DNA from: DATBGZ01 sp036557785
GTDB lineage: Bacteria > Actinomycetota > Actinomycetes > Mycobacteriales > Micromonosporaceae
Direction: 5' to 3'
DNA length: 64,000 bases
Assembly: GCA_036557785.1 (NCBI GenBank)
Contig: DATBGZ010000040.1
Span: 1 to 64,000, forward strand
This document shows, one piece after another, positions 24,963 to 33,089 of this stretch. The position numbers were made by a program, and so were the translations under genes. The notes under the pieces were generated by a model, which saw only the letters and a list, made by a program, of their open reading frames with translations, had not been told where the DNA came from and ran no database searches. Each line of letters opens with the position of its first letter. Position 1 is the stretch's first letter.

Positions 24963-26900
24963 ATGCGCATCCTCCGGGTCACGGCGCACGCCTTCGGCCA
25001 TCTGAACGAGCAGACCCTGGAACTGGCCGAGGGCCTCACGGTCGTCTCTGGGCCCAACGAGTCCGGCAAGTCGACCTGGCACGCGGCGCTGCTCGCCGCG
25101 CTCTGTGGGCGCTGGCCGAGCCCACGGGCCCGGGGCGAGGCAGGCATCGAGCAGCGTCGACCCTGGGCGGGGCGCGACTGGTGCGTGAGCGCCGAAGTCG
25201 TGCTGGCGGATGGACGCCGGGTCGAGGTGCGTCAGGACCTTCAGGCGCGTCTGGGCACGGCGACGGATCTGGGCCTGGGCCGCGACGTCGCCCACGAGAT
25301 CACCGGTTCCCGGGGCGGCATGCCGGACGCGTCGCGGTGGCTCGGGCTGGACCGGGCCGCGTTCGTCGCCACGGCGTGCGTGCGTCAGTCCCACGTCGCG
25401 CTCGCCACCGAGGAGGTCAACGGGATCCGGAGCTACGTCGAGAGCGCCGCTACCACGGCGTCACCGGACGCGACGGCGGAGGAGACCGCCGCGGCGGCGC
25501 TGGCACGCATCGACGCATTTCGCCGCGATGTCGTCGGCAGCGACCGCAGCACGACCCGACCTCTGCCGCTGGCACACCGCCGCCTCAGCGAGGCGACCGA
25601 CGCACTGGGGCTGGCCCGGCAGCGACGTGGCGAGCTGGATCGGCGCAGCGCCACCGCAGCGGGCCTGGGTGCTGCCGCCGCGACGGCGAGACTGCGACTG
25701 GCCCGCAGCGAGCAGGCCCAGGCCCAGGCCGAGGCGGCGCGGCTGAGCCGGCAGGCCGCCGAGGCGCAGGCGCTCTCCCCGTCCGGTGAGGTGGTCCCCG
25801 CCGGATCCACCGGGCAGCCCTCGCCCGCGAGGTCGCCTGCGGGAAGGAAGCCGGCGGTTGTCCTGCTCGCCGTCGCGGCCGCGCTGGTCATCGTCGCGGC
25901 GCCGGCGTTCGGCTTCGGCTGGGCGCTCGCCGGCGCCGCCCTGGCCGTAGCCGGCGCCGTGATCGGGGCCATCGGTTTCCTGGCCCGGGGTCGGTCGGCC
26001 CGGGATGACGCCATTACGCGTCGGGAACGACTGCGCGCTCTCGTCGACGGAGGAAGCGTCACCGATCTGCACGAGCGTGCACAGCGGGCGCTGCGGCGGG
26101 CCGAGGCGGCGTTGGCTGAGGTGGCGTCGGCCGAGGCGGCGTCGGCTGAGGCGGCGTCGGCTGAGGTGGCGTCGGCTGAGGTGGCGTCGGCTGAGGTGGC
26201 GGCGGTACGGGTGCCGGGCCCTTTGACGTCCACTGTGGACGCTCTGGAGGTGGACGAGCTCCGGCGGGCGTACCAGGCGGCCCAGCGCGAGGCCGACCTC
26301 GCAGAACGGGCCGTCGCGGAGATCGGTGCCGAGCTCGAGCAAGCCCCGTTCGCCGACGCGGAGGAGGCGGTCGAGGCGGCGCGGGCGGAGCTCGGCCGCC
26401 TGACCGGGCTCGACGACGTACTCGAGCAGACCCGCAAGTTCCTGCAGCGGGCACAGGAGGCGGTGCACCGCGAGATCGCGCCGACGCTCTCCGCCGCGCT
26501 CTCGCGTGACCTGGCGACGGTAACGGCGGGCCGCTACGCGCAGGCCATCGTGGACCCCGAATCGCTGCGGATGCGTGTGCGGGGAGCGGGGGCGGAGCTG
26601 CGCGACATCGACCAGCTCTCGGTCGGTACCCGCGAACAGATCTACCTGCTGCTTCGTGTGGCGCTGGCAGAGCGCGTCGTGACGAGGGCAGAGAGCTGTC
26701 CGCTCCTGCTCGACGACGTCACCGTGCACGCCGACGCCGAACGCACCGCACGGATCCTCGACGTGCTCCGCACGGTCGCGCAGCGCCATCAGGTGGTGCT
26801 CTTCACCGCACAGGAGCAGGTTCGCGAATGGGCACGGGCGAAGCTGACCGGCGACCCGCACCACGCCCTGCAGGAGCTCACCGCCCTCGCCCCCGCCTGA
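24963..26900 (+). CDS. SbcC/YhaN-like AAA ATPase with two membrane segments
   Basis: A 645-residue SMC/Rad50-type ATPase. Walker A is GPNESGKST at residues 30-38. The coiled-coil half contains QARLGTATDLGLGRDV and long Ala/Arg helices. At about residues 297-341 there are two hydrophobic helices (VVLLAVAAALVIVAAPAFGF, then WALAGAALAVAGAVIGAIGF), so the coil tip appears membrane-inserted. A run of AEAAS/AEVAS repeats at about 382-415 comes from 15-bp tandem DNA repeats. The ABC signature LSVGTREQ is near 554 and Walker B CPLLLDDVTVHAD near 579. It pairs with the upstream SbcD-like nuclease. Soluble SbcC is usually longer. Confidence 0.8.
   Translation: MRILRVTAHAFGHLNEQTLELAEGLTVVSGPNESGKSTWHAALLAALCGRWPSPRARGEAGIEQRRPWAGRDWCVSAEVVLADGRRVEVRQDLQARLGTATDLGLGRDVAHEITGSRGGMPDASRWLGLDRAAFVATACVRQSHVALATEEVNGIRSYVESAATTASPDATAEETAAAALARIDAFRRDVVGSDRSTTRPLPLAHRRLSEATDALGLARQRRGELDRRSATAAGLGAAAATARLRLARSEQAQAQAEAARLSRQAAEAQALSPSGEVVPAGSTGQPSPARSPAGRKPAVVLLAVAAALVIVAAPAFGFGWALAGAALAVAGAVIGAIGFLARGRSARDDAITRRERLRALVDGGSVTDLHERAQRALRRAEAALAEVASAEAASAEAASAEVASAEVASAEVAAVRVPGPLTSTVDALEVDELRRAYQAAQREADLAERAVAEIGAELEQAPFADAEEAVEAARAELGRLTGLDDVLEQTRKFLQRAQEAVHREIAPTLSAALSRDLATVTAGRYAQAIVDPESLRMRVRGAGAELRDIDQLSVGTREQIYLLLRVALAERVVTRAESCPLLLDDVTVHADAERTARILDVLRTVAQRHQVVLFTAQEQVREWARAKLTGDPHHALQELTALAPA
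26105..26205 (+). repeat. 15-bp tandem repeats inside the SbcC-like gene
   Basis: Seven or so units of GTCGGCTGAGGYGGC-type sequence encode alternating AEAAS and AEVAS pentapeptides. The unit is a multiple of three, so copy number can change without a frameshift. Confidence 0.7.
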
Positions 26901-26903
26901 GCC

Positions 26904-27080
26904 GGCGGCACGTTTGCCGGAGGAGCAGGCGGCACGTTTGCCGGGGGAGCCGGCGGCAAGCTTGCCGTAGGAGCACGGTCGCGGCGCAAGTTTTCCTGAG
27001 ACGCACAGTCCGCGCGCAAGCTCCTCCGGGACTTCGGCGCATCGCGCAAGCACGCCGTCGGCCTCGGGTGCTCACGGCAA
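26904..27080. repeat. 24-bp-spaced GGCA-N4-TGCC dyads, decaying into GCGCAAG units
   Basis: Three units GGCGGCACGTTTGCCGG, the same, and GGCGGCAAGCTTGCCG start at 26904, 26928 and 26952, exactly 24 bases apart. Each holds a dyad GGCA-N4-TGCC; the third is a perfect 14-bp palindrome CGGCAAGCTTGCCG. Four weaker units with a GCGCAAG or GGCAAG core follow at irregular 25-30-base spacing. The block fills the gap between the SbcC-like gene and the winged-helix gene. It could be a binding array or a cluster of terminator hairpins. Confidence 0.5.
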
Positions 27081-27153
27081 GGTTTCTCCGGGAACCGGTC
27101 GGCGGTTGCCGCGCGGGCCCGGTCTTGTCAGGGGGAGCGTGCAGACTCTGCAT

Positions 27154-28275
27154 ATGGACCTGCTTCGTCACGCCCACGGGCTCCTCCCGGACGCGCTGAG
27201 ACAGCTGCGAGAGGTGCTCCTCGATGGCCCCGGGCTTCGCCTGCAACCGTGTTTCGACGACTCCGGCGATGGTGCCGAGGTCTGGTGGCAGATCACGTCA
27301 GCAGACGGGATCTGCTGCCGGATGCTGGTCGAGGCGCATGACGTGTTCAGCGTACGGACGATCGAGCGTCTTGCCTACCTCACTCCGGCGAGCCTGCGCC
27401 AGATGCGACACCCGACCGTGCTCATCGTCGCGCCATGGTTGAGCCCGCGCTGCCGCGAGCTGATCGTCCAGCGTGGTTGGAGCTATCTCGATCTCAGTGG
27501 CAACGTGGAGTTGCGCTCGTACGAGCCGCCGATATACCTCAGGCTCGACGGCGCCGAACGGGACCCGCGGCCCCGCCAAGCGGGCGAGGTGTCGTTGCGT
27601 GGCGCGCAGATCAATGCCCTGGTCCGGCTTCTCGTGGACGCGACGCCCCCGTACCGTGCCCGTGAGCTCGCGATCGCTGCCGGGCTCAGTGAGAGCTACG
27701 TGTCGCGCGCGATCAGGGCCCTGCACGAGCAGGGGCTCCTCGACCGTCCCGGCTCCGGCCCGATCGTCGATGTCGACTGGGCCGAGCTGCTGCGCCAGCG
27801 CGCCCGCGAGTACCGCCTGCGCAGCGACAACCACACCCGATGCTTTGCCACGCGGCGGGACCCTCGTGACCTGATCGGTCGGCTCGCCGGCGACACCGAC
27901 GTCGTCGTCACGGGCGCCTTCGCCGCCGGGCACGACGGCGCGGCGCGGGTCGCCCTCTATGTGCCGGACATCGGGGCATTTGCCCGCGTGCACGGCCTGA
28001 GCCCGGCCCGAAATGGCGGGACCGTCCTCCTGATCGAGCCGGCAGCACGGTCGCAAGTGCAGCGATGCAGAATCGTGGACGGCGTGCGTTTCGCCGGGTA
28101 CAGCCAACTTGCCCAGGACCTGCTCGCCGAAGACGGGCACCTGGTCGACCACGGTGACGAGCTGCTGGCGTGGATGCGGAGCACCTCCGATTGGCGCCTG
28201 CCCCAGCTCCCTCCCGCGCCCGGCCTTTGCGACGCCAGCGGACGCGAGAGCCGCCGCGACGCGGCTGCGGCCTGA
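27154..28275 (+). CDS. winged-helix protein resembling AbiEi-type antitoxins
   Basis: A 373-residue protein. Residues about 70-140 contain VLIVAPWLSPRCRELI and GWSYLDLSGNVELR, recalling the nuclease-like N-terminal fold seen in proteins named AbiEi antitoxin. Residues about 165-210 are a winged helix (RARELAIAAGLSESYVSRAI, then LHEQGLLDRPG). The C-terminal part has TDVVVTGAFAAG, which may be a nucleotidyltransferase-like or sensor domain. No AbiEii toxin gene follows, since the next gene is on the other strand, so it is probably a stand-alone regulator. A GTG 15 bases upstream is an alternative start with GGGGGAG before it. Confidence 0.5.
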   Translation: MDLLRHAHGLLPDALRQLREVLLDGPGLRLQPCFDDSGDGAEVWWQITSADGICCRMLVEAHDVFSVRTIERLAYLTPASLRQMRHPTVLIVAPWLSPRCRELIVQRGWSYLDLSGNVELRSYEPPIYLRLDGAERDPRPRQAGEVSLRGAQINALVRLLVDATPPYRARELAIAAGLSESYVSRAIRALHEQGLLDRPGSGPIVDVDWAELLRQRAREYRLRSDNHTRCFATRRDPRDLIGRLAGDTDVVVTGAFAAGHDGAARVALYVPDIGAFARVHGLSPARNGGTVLLIEPAARSQVQRCRIVDGVRFAGYSQLAQDLLAEDGHLVDHGDELLAWMRSTSDWRLPQLPPAPGLCDASGRESRRDAAAA

Positions 28276-28287
28276 GGGACGCCGCCC

Positions 28288-28935
28288 CTACTCCGTGCGG
28301 TCCTGCATCTCCCAGGCATGGTCGAGCGCGTGCCAGGCGATGCGACGTGCGGCGTAGCGGGTGGTCCACTTGTGCACGGGGCTGCCGTCAGAGGCAACGC
28401 CGAGTACAGCCAGGAGCGCCTCACGCAGCGCGGTGATCGCCGGGGTGTCGCCGATCGCCGGTGGTGGGATCTTGAGTCCGAGTTGCCGGGCATAGGCACT
28501 CTCGGCGCCGAGCACGTGGTCGATCATCTTGTCGCGATCCCGGCCACCGCCGCGCGGGCCCTTGCGCAGCTGTTCCGGGCTCCGGGTCGCCACCTCATCG
28601 AAGTAAGTCCATGCAGCACGGAGCAGGTCAGCCAGCCGCTTGGCCTCGCCGCGCGAAACCCGGGCCCGGTCCGCCTCGAACGTGCGCTCCGGCACGCCAA
28701 AGGCTGTGGACGCGCCGCCGGGCATCCGCTCCCGCTCCTCGAGCGTGATCGTCGCCGGTAGCGGGAACCCCGCGGCGGCCGCGACCGGCGCGTACCGCTG
28801 CGCGTAGTCGGCCACGGCGGTCAGCGCGGCGTCCGGATCGCGTCCCGCGCGGCACCACCCCGGCCAGTCGAGCGCGACGGCGAACGTCTTCTTCGGGGTC
28901 GTCTCCAGGGCAATGGCGATCGGCGTGGTCGGCAT
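28288..28935 (-). CDS. DinB-like superfamily protein
   Basis: A 215-residue protein with helical stretches typical of the DinB/mycothiol-dependent four-helix bundle: RDKMIDHVLGAESAYARQLG near residue 130 and RRIAWHALDHAWEMQDRTE at the C-terminus. The histidines in IDHVLGAE and in WHALDHAWE are spaced like DinB metal ligands. The N-terminal 60 residues (ALETTPKKTFAVALDWPGW) are additional to the core fold. The ATG has GAGG eight bases upstream. The frame is open further upstream but those residues are shadow. The function is unknown; the bundle often belongs to thiol transferases or maleylpyruvate isomerase relatives. Confidence 0.6.
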   Translation of the reverse strand: MPTTPIAIALETTPKKTFAVALDWPGWCRAGRDPDAALTAVADYAQRYAPVAAAAGFPLPATITLEERERMPGGASTAFGVPERTFEADRARVSRGEAKRLADLLRAAWTYFDEVATRSPEQLRKGPRGGGRDRDKMIDHVLGAESAYARQLGLKIPPPAIGDTPAITALREALLAVLGVASDGSPVHKWTTRYAARRIAWHALDHAWEMQDRTE

Positions 28936-29074
28936 GAGCCGATCCTCGCAGCGGGCGCCGACAACCTCGCTCCGGATCGGGCGAGACCTTGCGCATCGCC
29001 TTCGGTACGGCGTCGGACGCCATACGCTGGCCCGCAGGTCCCTGTTCCCGGAGCTCGCCCGTTCCGGAGGTCTT

Positions 29075-29524
29075 ATGACGAGCCAGGAGCCGGACGACGC
29101 TCCGCCCCGACGGCCGCCCACACCGGTCGGCCCACCGGTCGATCCGTTCGTGCGCGGAATCGCGCGTCCGTACGGCGACGATGAACCGGAGACAGCCTCC
29201 ACGCTCCTCACGGGAGATGCGCAGGCCCCGATCAACCCTCCCCGCACCGAGCAGGAGCGCAACAAGCAGTACGAGCGGGCGCAGGACGAACAGTCACCGC
29301 CGAAGCCGGAGCCCGGCGTGATCGGGAAGTACGTGTACCAGGCGCCGCCATACACCATTCCGCCGGATCCGCTGCGCCAGTACGTCTCGGGCCCCAAACC
29401 CCGCAAGCGGCGCAGCGACTGGCCGATCCTCGTCTTCGCCCTTGTCGTCGCGGCGGTCGTGGCGGCGCTGTGCTGTCTCGGCGGGTTCGCGGTCTTCTCG
29501 AGCTGGCACCCCTTCAAGGGGTGA
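29075..29524 (+). CDS. C-terminally membrane-anchored proline-rich protein
   Basis: A 149-residue protein of unknown function. The first 110 residues are hydrophilic, rich in Pro, Glu and Gln (DDAPPRRPPTPVGPP) and probably disordered. A basic KPRKRRSDW precedes a single transmembrane helix (PILVFALVVAAVVAALCCLG) and ends SSWHPFKG. The likely topology is N-in with a short outside tail. GGAGG lies eight bases before the ATG. Upstream in-frame codons overlap the divergent DinB-like gene and are not used. Confidence 0.6.
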   Translation: MTSQEPDDAPPRRPPTPVGPPVDPFVRGIARPYGDDEPETASTLLTGDAQAPINPPRTEQERNKQYERAQDEQSPPKPEPGVIGKYVYQAPPYTIPPDPLRQYVSGPKPRKRRSDWPILVFALVVAAVVAALCCLGGFAVFSSWHPFKG

Positions 29525-29536
29525 CCAGCACGTCCC

Positions 29537-29562
29537 TTGACAGTGTCAGATGACAGTGTCAA
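29537..29562. promoter_or_regulatory. tandem TGACA-N-TGTCA dyads upstream of the MerR gene
   Basis: Two copies of the dyad TGACAGTGTCA, separated by GA, make a 26-bp near-palindrome bounded by TTGACA and TGTCAA. It lies 10 bases before the chosen GTG and fits an autoregulatory operator for the MerR-type protein. TTGACA may double as a -35 element; no TANNNT -10 is placed suitably. Confidence 0.6.
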
Positions 29563-29572
29563 GGTGGTGGTC

Positions 29573-30247
29573 GTGACCTGGACGCTGACGGAACTGGCCG
29601 ACCTGGCCACCCGGGCCCTCGCGGGTGGGCGCGTGCGCGCCACCAGCGGTCGAGTCGCCGGGGTGCCGGACGGTCGCCTCATCCGCTGGTACACCACGAT
29701 CGGGCTGCTCGACCGACCTGTCCTCGGTCCGGGGCGGGTGGCCCGGTACGGCATCCGTCAGCTGCTGCAGCTCGTGGCGATCAAGCGGTTGCAGGCGCAG
29801 GGGCTTGCGCTGGCGCAGATCCAGGCCCGGCTCGTCGGCGCCACGGACGCCCAGTTGAGCCAGCTCGCCGCACTGCCACCGGACCTCACCACCGATGCCG
29901 CGATTCCGGCCAATGACGCCGCGATTCCGGCCAATGACGCCGCGGTCCCCGGCAGCGGTGCGCTCGGTGCCCAGCAGGGCGCGCAGAGCTTCTGGGCGCG
30001 GCACCCGAGCCCGCCGGTCGAACCCGCGCTCGCGCGGACCCCGTCGGTTCGCGGACCGGCCGGCGTGGACGGCGGCGACCAGACTGTGTCGAGGGTGCAC
30101 GGTCTGCGCCTGGGCGGTCTCACCCTGCTCCTGCCGGGCGAACCGGCGCGGCAGGATCTGCCGGCGATCGCGGCGGCCGCGGCGCCGCTGCTCGGCATTC
30201 TGGCCGACCTCGGCCTGCTCGATCCGACGGAAGGAGCACAACCGTGA
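29573..30247 (+). CDS. MerR family regulator of the VIT/vWA gene
   Basis: A 224-residue regulator. The N-terminal winged helix reads GRVAGVPDGRLIRWYTTIGL (helix-turn-helix and wing) followed by GPGRVARYGIRQLLQLVAIK, as in MerR proteins. A helix with ALAQIQARLVGATDAQL follows. A small in-frame duplication (AAIPANDAAIPAND) sits in a linker, and the C-terminal half has no recognised effector domain. The GTG at this position is preferred over a TTG 36 bases upstream because that codon lies inside the operator dyads. The gene overlaps the next one by four bases. Confidence 0.75.
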   Translation: MTWTLTELADLATRALAGGRVRATSGRVAGVPDGRLIRWYTTIGLLDRPVLGPGRVARYGIRQLLQLVAIKRLQAQGLALAQIQARLVGATDAQLSQLAALPPDLTTDAAIPANDAAIPANDAAVPGSGALGAQQGAQSFWARHPSPPVEPALARTPSVRGPAGVDGGDQTVSRVHGLRLGGLTLLLPGEPARQDLPAIAAAAAPLLGILADLGLLDPTEGAQP

Positions 30248-32625
30248 CGCTTCGACTGGTGCACGACGAGCACGACGAGCAGGACGAGCGCGGGCGTGGG
30301 GAGGCCGAGACCGGGCTCGGCGCGCTGGGCACCGGGCGGGGCAATCTGCCCTTGGAGAGCATCGACGCGCATACCTGGATCACGGGGCTGGTGGCCCGGA
30401 CCGAGCTGACCCAAGGGTTTCACAATCCCCACGACGCACCGCTGGAGGCGACGTACATCTTCCCGCTGCCCGACCGGGCCGCGGTCACCGCGATGCGGCT
30501 GGTCGCTGCCGACCGTACGGTCGTGGCCGAGCTGAAGGAGCGCGGCCAGGCGCGCCGAGAGTACGACCAGGCCATCGAGGCCGGACAACGGGCCGCGATC
30601 GCCGAACAGGAACGCCCGGACGTCTTCACCATGCGGGTCGGCAACATCGCCCCCGGTGAGCACGTGACGGTAGTGCTGACGCTCGTCGGTCCACTCTCCT
30701 ATGAGGACGGTGAGGCGACGTTCCGGCTGCCACTCGTGGTCGCGCCCCGGTACATCCCGGGCACCCCGACAGGTTCCACTGTGGGCAGTGGCTGGGCTGC
30801 CGACACCGACGCCGTCCCGGACGCCTCACGGATCACCCCGCCGGTGCTGCTGCCCGGCTTCCCCAACCCGGTCGAGCTTTCGATCGACGTGGATGTCGAC
30901 CCGGCCGGGCTGCCGTTGGGGGAGGTCCGGTCGACGCTGCACGCCGTGCAGACCGACGGCGACCATATCTCGATCCAACCCGGGGAACGGGTCGACCGCG
31001 ACTTCGTGCTGCGCCTGGCCTACGGCGAGCCCAACGCCTCGGCCCAGGCGCTGAGCCTGAGCCCGGACGCCGAGGGTGAGCAGGGCACGTACCGGCTGAC
31101 GATCCTGCCTCCCACCACGGCGGCGCCGGCGCGCCCCCGCGACGTGGTGCTCGTGCTCGACCGCTCCGGCAGCATGGCGGGCTGGAAGATGGTGGCCGCG
31201 CGCCGGGCGGCGTCGCGCATCGTCGACACGCTCACCGCGACGGACCGGCTCGCCGTGATCGCGTTCGACGACCGGATCGAGGAGCCCACCCGGCCGGGTC
31301 CGAGCCTGCACCCGGCGAATGATCGCAACCGGTACGCAGCGGTGGAGTTTCTGTCCAGAGTGGACTCCCGCGGCGGGACCGAGCTGCTCGCCCCGCTGAC
31401 CAGGGCACTGGGATTGCTCAGCGACGCCACCCGGGACCGGGTCGTGGTCCTGGTCACCGATGGCCAGGTCGGCAACGAGGACCAGATTCTCGCGGCGGCG
31501 ACCCGTGGGCTGGAGGGCGTACGGGTGCACACGGTCGGCATCGACCGTGCCGTCAACGCCGGCTTCCTCGGTCGCCTCGCCGTGGCCGGAGGCGGGCGGT
31601 GCGAGCTCGTGGAGAGCGAGGACCGTCTCGACGAGGCCATGACGCAGATCCATCGACGGATTGGCGGCCCGGTGCTGACCGGCCTGAGCCTGGCGAGCGA
31701 GGGCATCGGATTCGTGCCCGACACCGTGTCGCCGCAACGGCTGCCGGATCTGTTCCCCGGCGCACCGGTGGTACTGACCGGGCGGTATGCCGGTGCTCCC
31801 GCGGACACGGCGGCCGTGACCGTCGCCGGACGTACCCGCTCCGGCGAGCCGTGGTCGGCCCGGGTTCCCATGTCACCGGCCTCGGACGCGGCGCTCACCG
31901 CGGTCTGGGCGCGGGCGCACCTGCGCGATCTGGAGGACCGCTTCGCGAGCCTGGCGTACGGGACGGGCGGCGAGGAGCTGCAGACCCGCATCGTGGCGGT
32001 GTCGCTTCGGTTCGGCGTGCTCTGTCGGTTCACGGCGTGGGTGGCGATCGACGAGCGGGTGGTGACCGAGGGTGGGCAGGTCCATCGCGTGACCCAGCCC
32101 GTCGAGCTTCCCGCCGGCTGGGAGATGCCGGTCGCACCGATCGCCCGTGCGATGAGCCTCTCCGCCCGCCACGCGCCGGGGACGAGGCGACCGATGGCGA
32201 TGCCCGCGCCGCAAGCCCCGGCGATGTTCCGTCGGACCGGGCGAGTCGGTGGGGTCGTGGGCCGGGCGATGCGCGCGAACACCGGTGGCCCTGCGGCCGC
32301 TCCGGTCGAACCGACGGCCGACGATGGCGCGGCGCTGGCGCAGGTCCGTGCCGTGGCGGCGCGGGAGGCTCGGCGGCTACGCGAGAGCGCGCAGGCGCCG
32401 GAGTACGAGCGGCGCGAGCTGCTGGCGGATCTGGGTACGCGCCTGCGGGCCCTCGTCCAGCACCTGGCCGCCTCGCCGGAGGTGACCGCGCTGCGCGAGC
32501 TCGCCGACGCGTTGGCCGAGGACCGCGTCGCCACGCTCGCCGGACCGGCGCTGAGCACGCTCTGGGCCCGCGCCGGCGACGTGCTCGCGCGCGTGGCCGG
32601 GCCGGCGGACCAGCCCGGCGCCTGA
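30244..32625 (+). CDS. VIT domain and von Willebrand factor A domain protein
   Basis: A 793-residue protein with an N-terminal vault-inter-alpha-trypsin (VIT) domain (EATYIFPLPDRAAVTAMR, AREYDQAIEAGQRAAI) and a vWA domain whose MIDAS motif is VLVLDRSGSMAGWK near residue 305, with VVLVTDGQVGNEDQ further on. The C-terminal third is a helical, Arg/Ala-rich stretch without recognised motif. There is no signal peptide or transmembrane helix, so it is probably cytoplasmic. VIT-vWA proteins bind divalent metal and partner proteins; the role in bacteria is poorly defined. Coupling to a MerR regulator implies induction by a small-molecule signal. Confidence 0.85.
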   Translation: MTLRLVHDEHDEQDERGRGEAETGLGALGTGRGNLPLESIDAHTWITGLVARTELTQGFHNPHDAPLEATYIFPLPDRAAVTAMRLVAADRTVVAELKERGQARREYDQAIEAGQRAAIAEQERPDVFTMRVGNIAPGEHVTVVLTLVGPLSYEDGEATFRLPLVVAPRYIPGTPTGSTVGSGWAADTDAVPDASRITPPVLLPGFPNPVELSIDVDVDPAGLPLGEVRSTLHAVQTDGDHISIQPGERVDRDFVLRLAYGEPNASAQALSLSPDAEGEQGTYRLTILPPTTAAPARPRDVVLVLDRSGSMAGWKMVAARRAASRIVDTLTATDRLAVIAFDDRIEEPTRPGPSLHPANDRNRYAAVEFLSRVDSRGGTELLAPLTRALGLLSDATRDRVVVLVTDGQVGNEDQILAAATRGLEGVRVHTVGIDRAVNAGFLGRLAVAGGGRCELVESEDRLDEAMTQIHRRIGGPVLTGLSLASEGIGFVPDTVSPQRLPDLFPGAPVVLTGRYAGAPADTAAVTVAGRTRSGEPWSARVPMSPASDAALTAVWARAHLRDLEDRFASLAYGTGGEELQTRIVAVSLRFGVLCRFTAWVAIDERVVTEGGQVHRVTQPVELPAGWEMPVAPIARAMSLSARHAPGTRRPMAMPAPQAPAMFRRTGRVGGVVGRAMRANTGGPAAAPVEPTADDGAALAQVRAVAAREARRLRESAQAPEYERRELLADLGTRLRALVQHLAASPEVTALRELADALAEDRVATLAGPALSTLWARAGDVLARVAGPADQPGA

Positions 32626-32682
32626 GGATGGAACCAGCCGGGGCCGCCGTCGGGTGGTCCCCGGCGCGGCAGCGGGAAGCGG

Positions 32683-32688
32683 TAGCCT
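32683..32688 (+). promoter_or_regulatory. -10 element giving a leaderless start for the VOC gene
   Basis: TAGCCT, seven bases, GTG. It decides the start at this codon rather than an in-frame codon 42 bases upstream. Confidence 0.5.
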
Positions 32689-32695
32689 GACGGAT

Positions 32696-33046
32696 GTGAT
32701 CACCGGGATGCATGCGCTGCTCTACTCGACCGACGCGGCCGCGGACCGGGCGTTTCTGCGCGATGTGCTCGGCTTCCCGTACGTCGACGATGGCGATGGC
32801 TGGCTGATCTTCAAGGCTCCTCCGTCGGAGCTGGCGGTGCACCCCACCGACAGCCAGCCCACGCACTCCGTGGCGTTCATGGTGGATGACATCGCGGAGA
32901 CCGTGGCCGATCTGAGCAGTCAGGGGGTCACCGTGATCGCGGAGCCGAGCCAGCGGCGCTATGGCATCGTCGCCATGATCGGGCTGCCGAGCGGGGCTGA
33001 GGTCGAGATATATCAACCTACCCATCGGATGGCCAAGGACCTCTGA
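32696..33046 (+). CDS. VOC family (glyoxalase fold) protein
   Basis: A 116-residue VOC domain protein. It opens VITGMHALLYSTDAAADRAF with the first module ending FLRDVLGFPYVDDGDGWLIF; the second module has HSVAFMVDDIAETVADLSSQ and ends GLPSGAEVEIYQPTH, with metal-ligand-like His and Glu. It belongs to the small glyoxalase/extradiol-dioxygenase-like group of unknown substrate. It precedes thrS by 43 bases on the same strand but thrS has its own ribosome binding site. Confidence 0.8.
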   Translation: MITGMHALLYSTDAAADRAFLRDVLGFPYVDDGDGWLIFKAPPSELAVHPTDSQPTHSVAFMVDDIAETVADLSSQGVTVIAEPSQRRYGIVAMIGLPSGAEVEIYQPTHRMAKDL

Positions 33047-33089
33047 GCCCCGCGCAGGGGGGCACCTCTACCCATCGAAGGAGTTCATC

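Noticed and set aside
26904..27080. Repeat block as a CRISPR array
   Set aside because: Units are only 17 bases with 7-base gaps, they decay quickly, and there are no cas genes nearby.
29537..29572. TTG start 12 codons earlier for the MerR gene
   Set aside because: The codons consist of the operator dyads themselves, and no ribosome binding site precedes the TTG.
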